Of a DNA stretch of 64,000 bases, positions 1 to 10,470 are shown one piece after another. The notes under the pieces are model-generated. The model searched no databases, was not told where the DNA came from, and saw nothing but the letters and a program-made list of their open reading frames with translations. Each line of letters starts with the position of its first letter. The stretch's first letter is position 1. Both the position numbers and the translations under genes were made by a program. The DNA comes from Ariolimax columbianus (Eukaryota > Mollusca > Gastropoda > Stylommatophora > Arionidae): the NCBI GenBank assembly GCA_036924085.1, contig JAVGWX010000002.1:88431704-88495703 (forward strand), read 5' to 3'.

Positions 1-640
1 CGCGTCACATCACAAGCATCTTCACATACGCAGGACAAGCGCACATACACACACGCACAAACACAATCGCACCGCAGCACAGCACAAAATATTGACTAAA
101 ATAGTTCTACGGTTATCATTCAACAAATGAAACCATTCACATAATGTTTTTCTTATATATTTATTGCGCATAATTCTCATTAAAAAAATGTCGTGATGTA
201 TGATGAGATGAAAATGTCCGTAAACTGAAATATGGAAATTCTGGGCGTTTGAAAGTTTTCGTGGGTTGGCTGATATTGATTGGTCATTTGAATATTTATT
301 GTGTAAAAGAGGCAAGATTTCGGCTGATATATTTCCCACCTAAAAAACGTCTGAACCGTATTACGTTAATAGATGGTTCATTGGCCCAACTAATTTTCCC
401 GAGCTGGACTTGCTCTCAGAGATCCGGCGGCTTCCAAGCGCGTGGCTTTATTTTCAGCATGATACATGCAGCAATGTCAAATCCAGGAGAAGTGTCAGGA
501 ACAGTATTATAACTGTTGTAGAATTCTCTAAAACAAGTATCCTAAATTCCACCATGAAATAAAAGCAGAATTCATTTAGATGGTAGAAACCGTATCTGGA
601 ATAGACATGATGGGAATTGATAGATTTTAAAATTACATTT
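1..640. other. Unassigned sequence with a short CA-rich start
   Basis: Positions 40-85 are CA-rich simple sequence. The rest is A/T-rich with only short chance open frames. I recognise no gene or transposon in it. Confidence 0.5.
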
Positions 641-649
641 ATTACTTCA

Positions 650-800
650 TGTGCCATCTCTTCATCGAAGGTCGGCTGCAATGGATCTCCAGTGTACTCT
701 ATCTCTTGTCGTAATGGTGTAATCTGAGAGGCTTTTTCCAGTCCCTCTCATGATGTTATCCATCCACTTAAAAGGTTGTCTGCCTCTTGAACGACGGAAG
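650..800 (-). pseudogene. LINE C-terminal fragment (RTE/L2-like)
   Basis: Read on the minus strand, this stretch encodes the tail of a non-LTR retrotransposon polyprotein: an arginine-rich segment with RGRQ followed by KWMDNIM, then RDRVHWRSI, ending in an RDGT-like motif. The same arrangement (RGRHNYRWTDNIM ... RDRWKSI ... CEDGT) occurs at 35520-35670 in this window, so the two are related. Only about 50 codons survive, with no RT domain, and it is surely dead. It lies just upstream of a CR1-like LINE on the other strand. The clade is uncertain; the reading as a LINE tail rests on the repeated motif order. Confidence 0.6.
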
Positions 801-1889
801 AATAATCAGACTGAAAGTGTGATTTCAACTTTCCAGAAATTGGCAGAAGATGGAAGCACATGTGGAATCCTATCCTATTGTTAAATGCATAGCTAACTCA
901 TTTTTTTTTTCAACATGGTGCAGACTGTACTAGAGGAAGAAATACACTGGACCATATTTTCTACAGAGAAAAATATGATGGCAAATGTTACAGATGGTGA
1001 ACTTTTTGGCTCAAGTGACCATCAACTTGTCCGTTGGGATCTTGTAGCAATGAAAGATGATAGAATATGTCCACTAACTTACCACTACTCTAGAACAGAT
1101 GTACATAACTTGATAGATGCAGCAAGCATATATTTTCAGTGGCGTAGATGTGCAAAAAAGATGGGGATACATTCAAGACTATACCTGAAAAATGAATTTG
1201 TTTTAAGTGGGAGATTGAACGCCAAAAGGAAAAAAATGGATAACTCGATCCGTGGTTAAGTGTAGAACATCTAAGAATAAAGCTTGGACAAGAAATATGC
1301 AGATGATAGAAGGTCTAATGAAACATATTTGTAATATTTGGAAAAACAAAAAAAATCGTTTAAAGTAAATAGATCTGCGAAGATTGACTGAAAATATCAA
1401 AACTTATAGTAAGTTGTTTTTTTCCTATGTTAGACATAAACAGAGAACAAAAGACACCGTGGGCCCACTCCAAGATAATACGGGAAATATAATAAGAGAA
1501 AAGTTTGAAGCCGCAAATCTACTTAATCGTTACTTCAGCTCAGTCTTCACTAAAAAAGACTGCTCCAAGATCTACCAAAGGGAAATATACACAGAGAGAT
1601 CACACTCAATCTACATTACTGAGGAAATTGTTTTTTTTAAATTGGAATGTTTGAAAGTGAATAAAAGTCCTGGCTATGATGGTATTCATCCAAAATTGCT
1701 ATTTGATATTAGTTACTTGCTGGCAAAACCATTGTCCAGATTTTATTCTCAAACTTTTGAGAAGGGGATTATTCCAAGGGATTGGAAAGATGCAGGTGTG
1801 ATCCTCTTGTTCAAAAAGAGCAAGAAATCGGATTCAGGCAATTATAGACCAGTGAGTTTGACAAGCATACTCTGCCACATTTGTAGTCT

Positions 1890-2075
1890 ATTATCAAAGA
1901 CAACATAACTAAGTATTTGGACAAGTTTAGTAAAGACAACATAAGTATGCATTTGGACAAGTTTATCAAAGACAACATAACTAAGCATTTTGACAAGTTT
2001 ATCAAAGACAACATAACAAAGCATTTGGACAAGTTTATCAAAGACAACATAACTAAGAAGAATTTGGACAAGTTT
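1890..2075. repeat. 36-bp tandem expansion inside the CR1 RT domain
   Basis: About four and a half copies of a 36-bp unit encode variants of the 12-residue segment LDKFIKDNITKH. In CR1 elements this segment normally occurs once, just before NLINKSQHAF, which follows here at 2073. Since 36 is a multiple of three, the reading frame survives. Unit starts are about 1915, 1951, 1987 and 2023. It is a minisatellite born inside a retrotransposon. Confidence 0.85.
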
Positions 2076-2536
2076 AATCTCATCAATAAGAGTCAGCATG
2101 CTTTTACTAAGGGTAGATCGTGCTTAACAAATCTTTTCGAATTCATGGAAGAGGTTACCAAAATATTGGATGTTGGAGAGCCAGTAGATGTTATTTATCT
2201 GGATTTTGCAAAGACCTTTGATAGAGTACCTTATCAGAGATTGTTTCGGAAATTTAAATCACATGGTATAGGTGGAGGAGTTGCAATTTGGATAGAAAAT
2301 TGGTTAACAGACAGAAGGCAGAGAGTAATCATAAATAAGAAGTACCCTTGACTGATGTGATGTTGTGATTGGAGTGCCTGAGGGATCGGTATTGGGACCA
2401 ATTTTGTTCTTAATATATATCAATGATTTGGATAATGATATCGCATCCATGATTGCAAAATTTGCGATGACACAAAATTATGCAGCACGGTCTCCTGTCC
2501 GGCAGCGGTGGATCTATTGAGATCAGATTTAGCTAC

Positions 2537-2895
2537 GGGATCAAGATGCTGAGCAGCGCATGAGCTGCAGTGGTCAGCGACCCATAGCTGACTGCTAGCG
2601 TCAGGGCCAGCCAACCAAAGCTGCCAAGACCCTTCTACACCTCCACGCGGTGATCCTGGATAACAGGCTGCAGCAGGGCAGACTGGCTAAGGAGAATGGA
2701 TCGAAGAGGGAATGCTAACCCGGTACTCTAAAAATGCTTGCTGAAGTCGGATGTATTGGACCAAAAGGTGCAAATATGTCAGTCAAGCTGTAAACTACGA
2801 CACGACGCATTCCGTTCTCTGGACTACATTCTGCTACTTGAGCCCTTTCAAGGTTTGGTAGCGGGAGATTGAGAACAAACGAAGCCAAGCCGCCA
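2537..2895 (+). mobile_element. SINE-like element, family B (copy B1), with target-site duplication
   Basis: A roughly 360-bp element is inserted in the CR1 LINE. It is flanked by AGATTTAGCTAC (2525-2536) and AGATTTAGCTGC (2896-2907), an imperfect 12-bp TSD, and the LINE reading resumes exactly after it. Related copies lie at 13485(-), 19018(+), 22238(+), 37375(+), 37977(-), 51791(+), 52796(-) and 53560(+). Better-preserved copies end in a GAA-rich tail. I see no convincing tRNA-type A and B boxes, so the origin of its 5' part is unknown. It codes for nothing and must depend on a LINE for mobility. Confidence 0.82.
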
Positions 2896-3234
2896 AGATT
2901 TAGCTGCTATTCATAAATGGTCTGTGAGCTGACAGATGGAGTTTAGTGTAGACAAATGTACAGTCATTCACATGAGAAGATCAAATACGAAACATAATTA
3001 CATGATGGAAATGAACAATATTAGAAAGATAGAAAAGGATAAAGACGTGTGTGTTATAATAGATAATACGGGTAAGGTGCGAGGGCAAGTCCTGGTGGCT
3101 GTGAAAAACGATAATGTAAAGCTGGATATGATTAAAAGAAACATTACACATCGAAGCAAGGAAGTAATAGTCCAACTGTATAAATCTTGGTGAGACCAAT
3201 GTGCAAGACAAGGAAGCTGTAGAAAAACTTGCAA

Positions 3235-3275
3235 TGTGTGGAGGAGCTTCTCCACAAATAGATCTGAGCATCATG
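3235..3275 (+). pseudogene. Tiny LINE fragment (segment after RNase H, family B)
   Basis: This encodes GGASPQIDLSI, nearly the same as GGASPQTDLSI just after the RNase H domain of the LINE at 59880-60705. It follows directly on the CR1 relic, so it is a junction between unrelated LINE pieces. It is very short, so confidence is moderate. Confidence 0.5.
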
Positions 3276-3461
3276 TGTTGTTGTGGTGTTCGTTCGTCGT
3301 AATCGATGAGGACTACCTTTGTCAACATTCACTTTTTACATGAGTTCGTAGAGGCTAAATAAGCCAATAGGAGCCCCGAATTGTCTGTCGCGTTTAGTAC
3401 AAGGAAATGAGACACGTCCTTCCACCTGAGTTGAATAAGGGTTGACTTGCGAAGCGATCGT

Positions 3462-3862
3462 CTCTGTATAGCTTCATCTATTCTTGATGCCTCATGTCTC
3501 TGTATAGCTTCATCTATTCTTGATGCCTCATGTCTCTGTATAGCTTCATCTATTCTTGATGCCTCATGTCTCTGTATAGCTTCATTTATTCTTGATGCCT
3601 CATGTCTCTGTATAGCTTCATCTATTCTTGATGCCTCATGTCTCTGTATAGCTTCATCTATTCTTGATGCCTCATGTCTCTGTATAGCTTCATTTATTCT
3701 TGATGCCTCATGTCTCTGTATAGCTTCATCTATTCTTGATGCCTCATGTCTCTGTATAGCTTCATCTATTCTTGATGCCTCATGTCTCTGTATAGCTTCA
3801 TTTATTCTTGATGCCTCGTGTCTCTGTATAGCTTCATCTATTCTTGATGCCTCATGTCTCTG
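3462..3862. repeat. 36-bp minisatellite, 11 copies, with a three-unit higher-order pattern
   Basis: The unit begins CTCTGTATAGCTTCATCTAT. Copies differ mainly at one base (CATCTATT versus CATTTATT). The order along the array is S, S, S, F, S, S, F, S, S, F, S, in which S and F mark the Ser and Phe versions of one codon in one frame. The last ten units therefore follow a 108-bp S-S-F period. The long open frame over the array is a by-product of the 36-bp period. Confidence 0.9.
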
Positions 3863-3974
3863 AACACCCTCAGCAATAGTTCTGCGCCAGTCTGTCGTTT
3901 GGTGGAGATTCTTTCCAAGTCATCGTGGTTAATACCGGATTAGATCAGTGATTTCTTTAGCGTGGCCTTGTACT

Positions 3975-4145
3975 GGGGGTCGCTGTAGTCAAGAGGTTAA
4001 GGGACTCGCCTTTCACATTGATAAACGGAAACGGTGTGCGATCGAATCCCGCAAGTTTCAAGCGACACTTGGTCTCACTGGAGATAAGACCAGAGTGCCT
4101 GGATCCCGAGTTACCCCCCGTCGTCTCGACCAATAGTCTTGCCAC
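3975..4145 (+). mobile_element. tRNA-derived SINE-like element (type D)
   Basis: The head looks like a tRNA gene. An A-box-like TGTAGTCAAGAGGTTAAG is followed about 45 bases later by a B-box-like GCGATCGAATCCCGC, the layout of an internal Pol III promoter. A non-tRNA body follows to about 4145 and perhaps further. The cloverleaf is too degenerate for a functional tRNA. No TSD was found. Confidence 0.6.
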
Positions 4146-4329
4146 TGATCCAAGGTAACTCAGGAAAAGAGAATGAGATTGATGAACAGCGCATTCACTC
4201 CCTCACTATAATATAAATACAGCGCACATCATATTATTAGACAAAACCGTCTGATGGCCATCATCGCTTGCGATGGGCAATAACTTACACAAATTCCGCG
4301 TACTCTCTTGTAATTTTGCAGTTTACTAT

Positions 4330-4780
4330 GGAGCATTACGTATGATAAGGCCAAGACCCTAACTAAAACCAGTTTCAAGACTGATCAACATCCCCACTGC
4401 CGTAAAGAAGACAACTACTATGATTTGCCTAGAGACGAGCAAGTCATCTGCAGACAGAACTAGACACAACAGACTCAAATATCGTCGTTACAACACAATT
4501 AGGATTGGGACTAATGACAATGTATCCTCACCATCACCGTGAAACACATCCTGATTTATCATAACCATCACAGTGAAACACATCCTGATGTGTCCACACC
4601 ATCACCGTGAAACACATCCTACAAAGGTGAAGGCTAGCACAGCAACAGAGTGAACAATGCGGACCTCGCGAGAAATATCTGAGACAAATGTTTGAAAAAG
4701 ATAAAACAGTTTTACAAACGGTGTCATTTGTAAAAGAAACTGGGACCTTGATTTCAAGGTGAACGTGGAGGAAGAAGCAG
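4330..4780 (+). pseudogene. LINE 3' end (RNase H-type, family B)
   Basis: This stretch aligns by eye with 60310-60700. It has the segment after RNase H (around ADQHPHCRKEDNYY, in broken frames), the region of the cysteine/histidine knuckle, and the C-terminal LRQMFEKDKTVLQTVSFVKE. It ends in a GAA-rich tail near 4775. In the intact relative the knuckle reads CPCG...MEHILQSC; here that part has been triplicated (4530-4631) and is out of frame. It is a dead 5'-truncated copy with no RT. Confidence 0.7.
4530..4631. repeat. 34-bp triplication within the LINE zinc-knuckle region
   Basis: Three 34-bp units start at 4530, 4564 and 4598. Each contains ACCATCACCGTGAAACACAT or a one-base variant. The single-copy counterpart is near 60520, which encodes TMTMEHILQSC. 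The period is not a multiple of three, so the duplication destroyed the frame. Confidence 0.85.
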
Positions 4781-4980
4781 AAGTAAGCAACTGCGTTCAG
4801 CTGACTAAGACCTTTGAATCTGTCAACGGAGACAGCTTGAAAAATCATGGCGAAATTCAGCTGCCATGACAATTTCATAAGCTTTCTACCAGTTTCACGA
4901 TGGTATGGTACTCGTGAATGAAATGATTGACGTATGCCGGAAGGATTACTGGTCATTTAAAACAAAAAGCCAGAGGCATG

Positions 4981-5112
4981 TGTGCTAGTCGCGAAACTCT
5001 TGTGTGCTAGTCGCGAAACATTTGTGTGCTAGTCGCGAAACTTTTGTGTGCTAGTCGCGAAACTCTTGTGTACTAGTCGCGAAACATTTGTGTGCTAGTC
5101 GCGAAACTCTTG
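4981..5112. repeat. 22-bp minisatellite, 6 copies
   Basis: The unit is TGTGCTAGTCGCGAAACTCT plus TG, with small changes in the CTCT/CATT/CTTT part. The six copies are contiguous. Confidence 0.92.
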
Positions 5113-5397
5113 TGCATACCGCCAAGCTTTTTAATGCTACTCATGGCTCGGTGCACATATTAGATAAAGGACGGATTGGAGCTCATTAATCTGGTGAGCC
5201 TCTAAGAAGAACAACATGCGTGGTGTAGGGGTGTAAATCGTGCGCAAACTTGGTTTTTAATCCCAACGTACAGGGTTTGAAATGATTTCTTGTCAAGTTT
5301 GACTGGACATGTCTGGGATTTTTTCAGGTATGACCACTTCTCCGCGTACAGAGAGGATTGTAAAACTGCAGAACTGCTATAGTGGAAAATATTGCAT
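5113..5397. other. Unassigned spacer
   Basis: I recognise no gene, transposon or repeat between the 22-bp and 48-bp arrays. Confidence 0.4.
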
Positions 5398-5935
5398 ACG
5401 GATACACACACTCGTCCATACACTGGCCAATACGTCCACATTATAAACAGATACACACACGCATACATACACTGGCCAATACGTCCACATTACAAACAGA
5501 TACACATACACATACATACACTGGCCAATACGTCCACATTATAAACAGATACATACACGCATACATACACTGGCCTATACGTCCTTATTACAAACAGATA
5601 CATACACACATCCTTACACTGGTCAATACGTCCACATTACAAACAGATACACATACGCATACATACACTGGCCAATACGTCCACATTACAAACAGATACA
5701 CACACGCATCGTTACACTGGCCAATACGTCCACATTACAAACAAATACATACACATACATACACTGGCCAATACGTCCACATTACAAACAAATACATACG
5801 CATACATAAACTGGCCAATAACTCCACATTACAAACAAATACATACACATACATACACTGGTCAATACGTCCACATTACAAACTTACACGCACAGGCACA
5901 TCCATACACTGGCCTATACGTCCACATAGCCTTAA
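5398..5935. repeat. 48-bp minisatellite, about 11 copies
   Basis: The unit contains ACACTGGCCAATACGTCCAC followed by a CATA/CACA-rich half. The 48-bp period keeps a 16-residue frame open (HTYTGQYVHITNRY), which is an artefact of the period. Some units are shortened by 3-6 bases in the simple-sequence half. Confidence 0.9.
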
Positions 5936-6499
5936 TATAGGACTGCACTGTCGCATGCGGTTGCATCTGACTAGACATGTCTAAAAATGTCGCTATTTTG
6001 GTTTACGATAAACAACGACGCCAGCGTCACTACATGCACACGTATATTGTGCGGCCATCTGTGTATACCTTAGTCGTAGGAAGAGCGCTTGAATTGCCAC
6101 ATTAGCTTTCGGGAAGGATATTGATGAAGAACACACGGTCCACTTCGTTTCGGTCTGGGTGGGGTCCTTCCTTTCGCAGGCGACATTTTCTGGGAGAGAA
6201 ATAACCAATTAGAAATATAATACACCGATACTAAAGCAGTAATCAGTATGTCCTTTGCAGAACGTAGCTTGTTACAACCGCTAAACTAATTGGCTGTTCG
6301 TTTCTTGACAAGCGGTTGGCTGCCATTTCTTTCTATACGTGGAGGAGCGGAACAAAAATCCATGTCTGCCAAAAGACTGATGTTAGACCCATGGATCATC
6401 TCCTGGCTCACACCTTGTGATTCGTGTATTTGCATGACCCAAACGCGCTTACTTACAACCATGCATATATGTGCATCTACATCTGTTCCTATTTGTTCA
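5936..6499. other. Unassigned spacer
   Basis: There are short chance open frames only. I see no TE motif or repeat. Confidence 0.4.
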
Positions 6500-6898
6500 C
6501 CTACATGGATACACATATACGTTTACATTCATACATACATACATAGATACATACGTACGTACGTACGTACACGCACGTAGACACACGCCCACAGAAACAC
6601 GTACGCTCATATAAAAAGCACATATATACGCGCATATACACGCGCATATACACGCGCATATACACGCTCATATACACGCGCGCAAACGCACATGCGACCA
6701 CACACATGCACGCACACGCATACAAACATGCATAGACATACACATATAAACACACAAATACATACACGTACATACACATACATGCACACATATACACACA
6801 TACTCATACATACACACAGACACAGACATACACACATACATACACTTTTATCTCGTGTCCTTTCTTTGTCTTTCAGCATACATACAAATGCATGCATG

Positions 6899-6945
<47 letters not shown>

Positions 6946-6985
6946 GCACGCACACGCGCACGCACGCACGTACATAACCGATCCC
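6500..6985. repeat. ACAT/CA/CGTA microsatellite tract
   Basis: The tract is almost continuous simple sequence: ACAT steps, a CGTA run near 6553-6570, CGCATATACA repeats near 6625-6670, and a pure CA run at 6901-6938 passing into CGCACA. The Cys-rich and His-rich frames over it are artefacts. Confidence 0.95.
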
Positions 6986-7928
6986 ACGCATAACTACAAG
7001 TAGGCATTTACTGGTGACGCGTGCAAACGTACGTGCAATATCAACATGTGTTTTTGCCTACATAAATACTTGTTAATCAGCACTGGACAGCGGCGCCGTA
7101 ATCAAGATATGTAACTGCATGTTTATGGTGTATGTTAAAGGGTGTGTTTACTGCATGTGCGTACGATCTGGCCGTTTTCTGATCACAGTGTTAACATTAG
7201 TGTTTTGTTGTTGTGTGTGGTATAGTTTTTAGAATGGTTGTGTAGGAAAATGATGTTTGTATAGTTGTTTAACGGGGTTGTGTGGGTAATTGATGATGTG
7301 TTTGCTAAATTATTTAGCAAAGTTGTGTGGGTGTTGATGTTGTATTTGCCATTATGTTTAATATGGTTGTATGGGTGTTGATATTGTGTTAACATTATTG
7401 TTTGGATAATTGATGTTGTGGTGGTTTGTTTTTTGCATTATTGCGTTTACGTTTTCTCTGGTTTGTGTTCAAATGGAGTCTTGCAGAATGTGCTTAGCGG
7501 GTGTTACTGTATTCCATGCGTAGAATACGCTTGATCCTCCTTTCTCATACAAAGTGTTTTGGTGGGAGCATGTAATTTAACAAAGTGTTTGAAGATTATG
7601 TTCGTGTCCGCGAATGGCTATTTTGCATGTCATTTTAAAAAAAAGGGATCAGTGAAAAGATGTGATGTGATGGAGTGTTGATTTTCTCAGTTTGGATATT
7701 CTGCGATCCATGGATAATTGCGCTAGTGTGCGTTTTACTTGATATGTGATGATGCTGTCACCTTTTTTGAAGTACTTGTGCATTTATCTGTATGTCTTGA
7801 AGCAAAAGGGAGTAAGACAGCGATGCATAATCATCCATCTCCCTTTTTTTGTCTGACAACTATCAATGAATACTCTCCCTTCTCTGTAAAACATATATCG
7901 ATGCAACATCTCCCTTCTTCCTTTTATG
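6986..7928. other. T/G-rich spacer with degenerate repeats
   Basis: From about 7190 to 7440 an imperfect repeat of roughly 50-60 bases recurs, built around GTTGTGTGGGTGTTGATGTT. From 7850 to 7928 there are decayed copies of the 42-bp unit of the following array. No gene is seen. Confidence 0.5.
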
Positions 7929-8307
7929 TCGAGCATCTATCAATGAATACTCTACCTTCTTCCTTTTCTGTCGAGCATCTATCAATGAATACTCTACCTT
8001 CTTCCTTTTCTGTCGAGCATCTATCAATGAATACTCTACCTTCTTCCTTTTCTGTCGAGCATCTATCAATAAATACTCTACCTTCTTCCTTTTCTGTCGA
8101 GCATCTATCAATGAATACTCTACCTTCTTCCTTTTCTGTCGAGCATCTATCAATGAATACTCTACCTTCTTCCTTTTCTGTCGAGCATCTATCAATGAAT
8201 ACTCTACCTTCTTCTTTTTCTGTCGAGCATCTATCAATGAATACTCTACCTTCTTCCTTTTCTGTCGAGCATCTATCAATGAATACTCTACCTTCTTCAT
8301 ATTCCTG
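7929..8307. repeat. 42-bp minisatellite, 9 canonical copies
   Basis: The unit starts TCGAGCATCTATCAATGAAT and keeps a 14-residue frame open on the plus strand and another on the minus strand. Degenerate copies flank it (7850-7928 and 8308-8392). Two more degenerate copies lie at 9818-9896, beyond the mariner at 8413-9729, so the mariner entered the edge of this array. Confidence 0.9.
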
Positions 8308-8412
8308 TCCAATATATATCGATGCATATCCTACCTTTCATGTCTAACATCTATCGATGCATATTCCATTTTTTTCACTCTTTTCTTTCCAGTATATATA
8401 TATATATATATA

Positions 8413-9729
8413 CACGGCGTGTTCAATTGAAACCGGACCAAACTGCAATAAGTGAACATTCGTACGATGATGCGCATGATGTCACTTCTGGTGTAGACAG
8501 CACATACCAATCATCAAGTTAGCAAAATTTCATTATCCTCCGACTCAGTTTCCTCAGCAGACCGTTGAAAACATGGCGGGTGTGATACGGAATCCGTACA
8601 TAGCTGATCAGCGAGCGGAAGGATGTAGACCAGTTGACATTCATCGCAGAATGCAGGTAGTGTATGTTGACAAAAGTGTGTAGAAGACAAAAGTGTAGAA
8701 CTGGACAACGATGTTTAAAGAAGGACGTGAGTTAACGAAAGATCTTCCGAGACCAGGTCATGCACATATTGTTGCCTCAAGATGTCATCGCCAAAATTGA
8801 TGCATAAATTCGGGTGGACCGTCGCCGGAGCTTACGTTCGCTAACAGAGGGATTATCTGTGTCGCTAGGGACAGTTCAAATGGTGATTAGCAAGAAACTG
8901 AAGTATGGGAAGATGTGTTCACAATGGGTACCTCGGCTGCTGACCAATCACCATAAAGAAGAACACATGGGATGGAGTTTGAACCACTTGCTGCAATCCG
9001 AAGAGGAGGGTGATTCGTTGCTTTTGCGCTTAGTGGCAGGTGATGAATCGTGGTGCCACCACTTTTAGCCGAGCAGCAAAACTGTTAGCATGCAATAGAA
9101 ACATGCCGGATCACCGAAGCCAAAAAGTTCAAGTCACACATTTCCGCTGGTGAGGTTATTTATGCTGACAGCGTTTTTAGACCAAGAGGGACTTTTGTTG
9201 GTAGACTTTAAAGAGCCTGGCGTGAACATCAATGCCATCCGCTTTAATGTCACTAGACAAGCTGTATACAAAAGAATAAACGACCCGGCATGATTTCGCG
9301 TGGTGTGATTCTGTTGCACGACAATGCGCGTCCACATGTCGCAAACATTGTTCAGAAAGCGTTAGTACAGAAAAGGTGGGAAGTACTGCCACAACCATCC
9401 TATAGCCCCGATATGTCCACTTATGACTTCCATTTGTTCGGATCCTTTAAAAATATTTATGAATGGACAAAGATTCGATTCCGATGCAGACGTCATGGCC
9501 TCAGTGACCAAGTGGTTCAAAGAGCAATCAAAGTCATATTTTTTCCCACAGCATCCGCCGTCTACCAAAGCAGTGGCATGCGTGACTGAATGCATATGGC
9601 AACCTTTTATAAATAACCCTGTGGCATGTTTGCTTCATAACAATTATTATATTTAACTCTGTCACACCAGATGATGTAGCTTTCAAATGTTTATAATATA
9701 GGCACTGTGTTTTATGTGATCACGCCTCG
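8413..9729 (+). mobile_element. Mariner DNA transposon, full length but dead
   Basis: The element is 1317 bp, the usual mariner size, with TA on both sides (8411-8412 and 9730-9731) and imperfect terminal inverted repeats (left CACGGCGTGTTCAATTGAAA; right end, complemented, CGAGGCGTGATCACATAAAA). The transposase relic starts near 8573 (MAGVIRNPY) and contains GDESWCHHF (9042-9068), LLHDNARPHVA (9312-9344) and YSPDMSTYDFHLF (9401-9439). These match the three catalytic aspartate regions of the DD34D family, and all three aspartates are visible. Several frameshifts and stops break the gene, so no transposase can be made. It lies in TA microsatellite DNA at the edge of the 42-bp array. Confidence 0.88.
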
Positions 9730-9732
9730 TAT

Positions 9733-9736
9733 ATAC

Positions 9737-9808
<72 letters not shown>

Positions 9809-9813
9809 GTATA
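9733..9813. repeat. (TA)n microsatellite
   Basis: An almost pure TA run directly follows the right end of the mariner. A similar TA run lies just left of the element (8396-8412), as expected for insertion at TA in a TA microsatellite. Confidence 0.95.
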
Positions 9814-9896
9814 TAAATACTCTACCTGCTCCATTATCTGTCCATCATGTAACAATGCATACTCTTCCTTCTCCATTTTCTGTCCAACATGTATGC

Positions 9897-10470
9897 AGAA
9901 ACAATTAATGAAAACTTCCAACAAATCTATGAAGATTACAATTGTTGGAAATGAAATATCAGGAAAAAATGACATGCAGATGACACAGCTATCCTTTGAA
10001 AGAGCACGAAGAAACAATAACAGATCATCAGTTGTGTTTAACGACACAGCGAAGAACACAGTCGTGACATCAAACTCCAGTAAAACCAAGATAATGACAA
10101 CGGAAGAAATGCACAAAAAACAATGCCATACTTTAGGGAAGAAAGACCACAAACGAGTCACACATTTTAATATCTTGGCTTAGATTCAACAATAGTGGCT
10201 GCCAACAAGAAGTCACAAGATGATTGGAAATGGCAGCGAAGAGGTTAAATAAAATAAAGAACTTCTAGCAGAACACAAACAAAGAAACAAGAAGAAAAGC
10301 ATGCGGACAGGAATCTTCCCATGGACAACATACGGACGTGAAACATGTACCATCACGGAATTACCAAGGAAGATGATTGAATCTATCGAACAGCAATGTT
10401 ACAGGACATTTCGCAGGATACCACGTGTTGCGAAAGAAAGTAAAGATCATATCACCCCATGCGGCGCATA
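9897..10470 (+). pseudogene. LINE RT C-terminal fragment (RTE/L2-like)
   Basis: Broken frames show the usual order after the RT palm: TKIMTTEEMHKKQC, then VTHF.YLGSTI (10150-10185), AKRLNKIKNF (10234-10263), and an ITELPRKMIESIEQQCYR-like segment (10354-10405) matching the common LINE context '...ME.WCYRR'. No catalytic YADD survives. It is dead and 5'-truncated. Confidence 0.6.

Larger units (their letters stand above)
910..3200 (+). pseudogene. 5'-truncated CR1-like LINE (endonuclease end plus RT), decayed and nested
   Basis: This is a CR1-type non-LTR retrotransposon relic. From 5' to 3' it shows the end of the AP endonuclease (FGSSDHQLVRWDL, 1000-1045), a linker (FFSYVRHKQRTKDTVGPLQ, 1418-1475), RT motifs (KVNKSPGYDGIHPK, 1657-1698; NYRPVSLTS, 1840-1866), the palm segment (VDVIYLDFAKTFDRVP, 2187-2232), GSVLGPILFLIYINDLD (2381-2432) and the thumb (MEFSVDKCTVIHM, 2936-2972). 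The FADD catalytic box at 2461-2471 has lost one base, which breaks the active site. Other frameshifts and stops are present. A 36-bp unit is tandemly expanded at 1890-2075 and a SINE-like element is inserted at 2537-2895. The N-terminal endonuclease is absent, as usual for target-primed 5' truncation. Further CR1 3' ends occur at 17480, 31436 and 59455. Confidence 0.85.

Noticed and set aside
3447..3863. 138-codon open frame with CLCIASSILDAS repeats as a secreted repeat protein
   Set aside because: The frame follows the 36-bp minisatellite exactly, has no non-repeat domain, and similar frames appear wherever the array period is a multiple of three.
6501..6987. Cys-rich or His-rich small proteins
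   Set aside because: The frames are readings of CA/TG simple sequence and change character with each frame.
7739..8347. 202-codon open frame as a repetitive protein
   Set aside because: It is almost entirely the 42-bp minisatellite; the non-repeat start has no recognisable domain.
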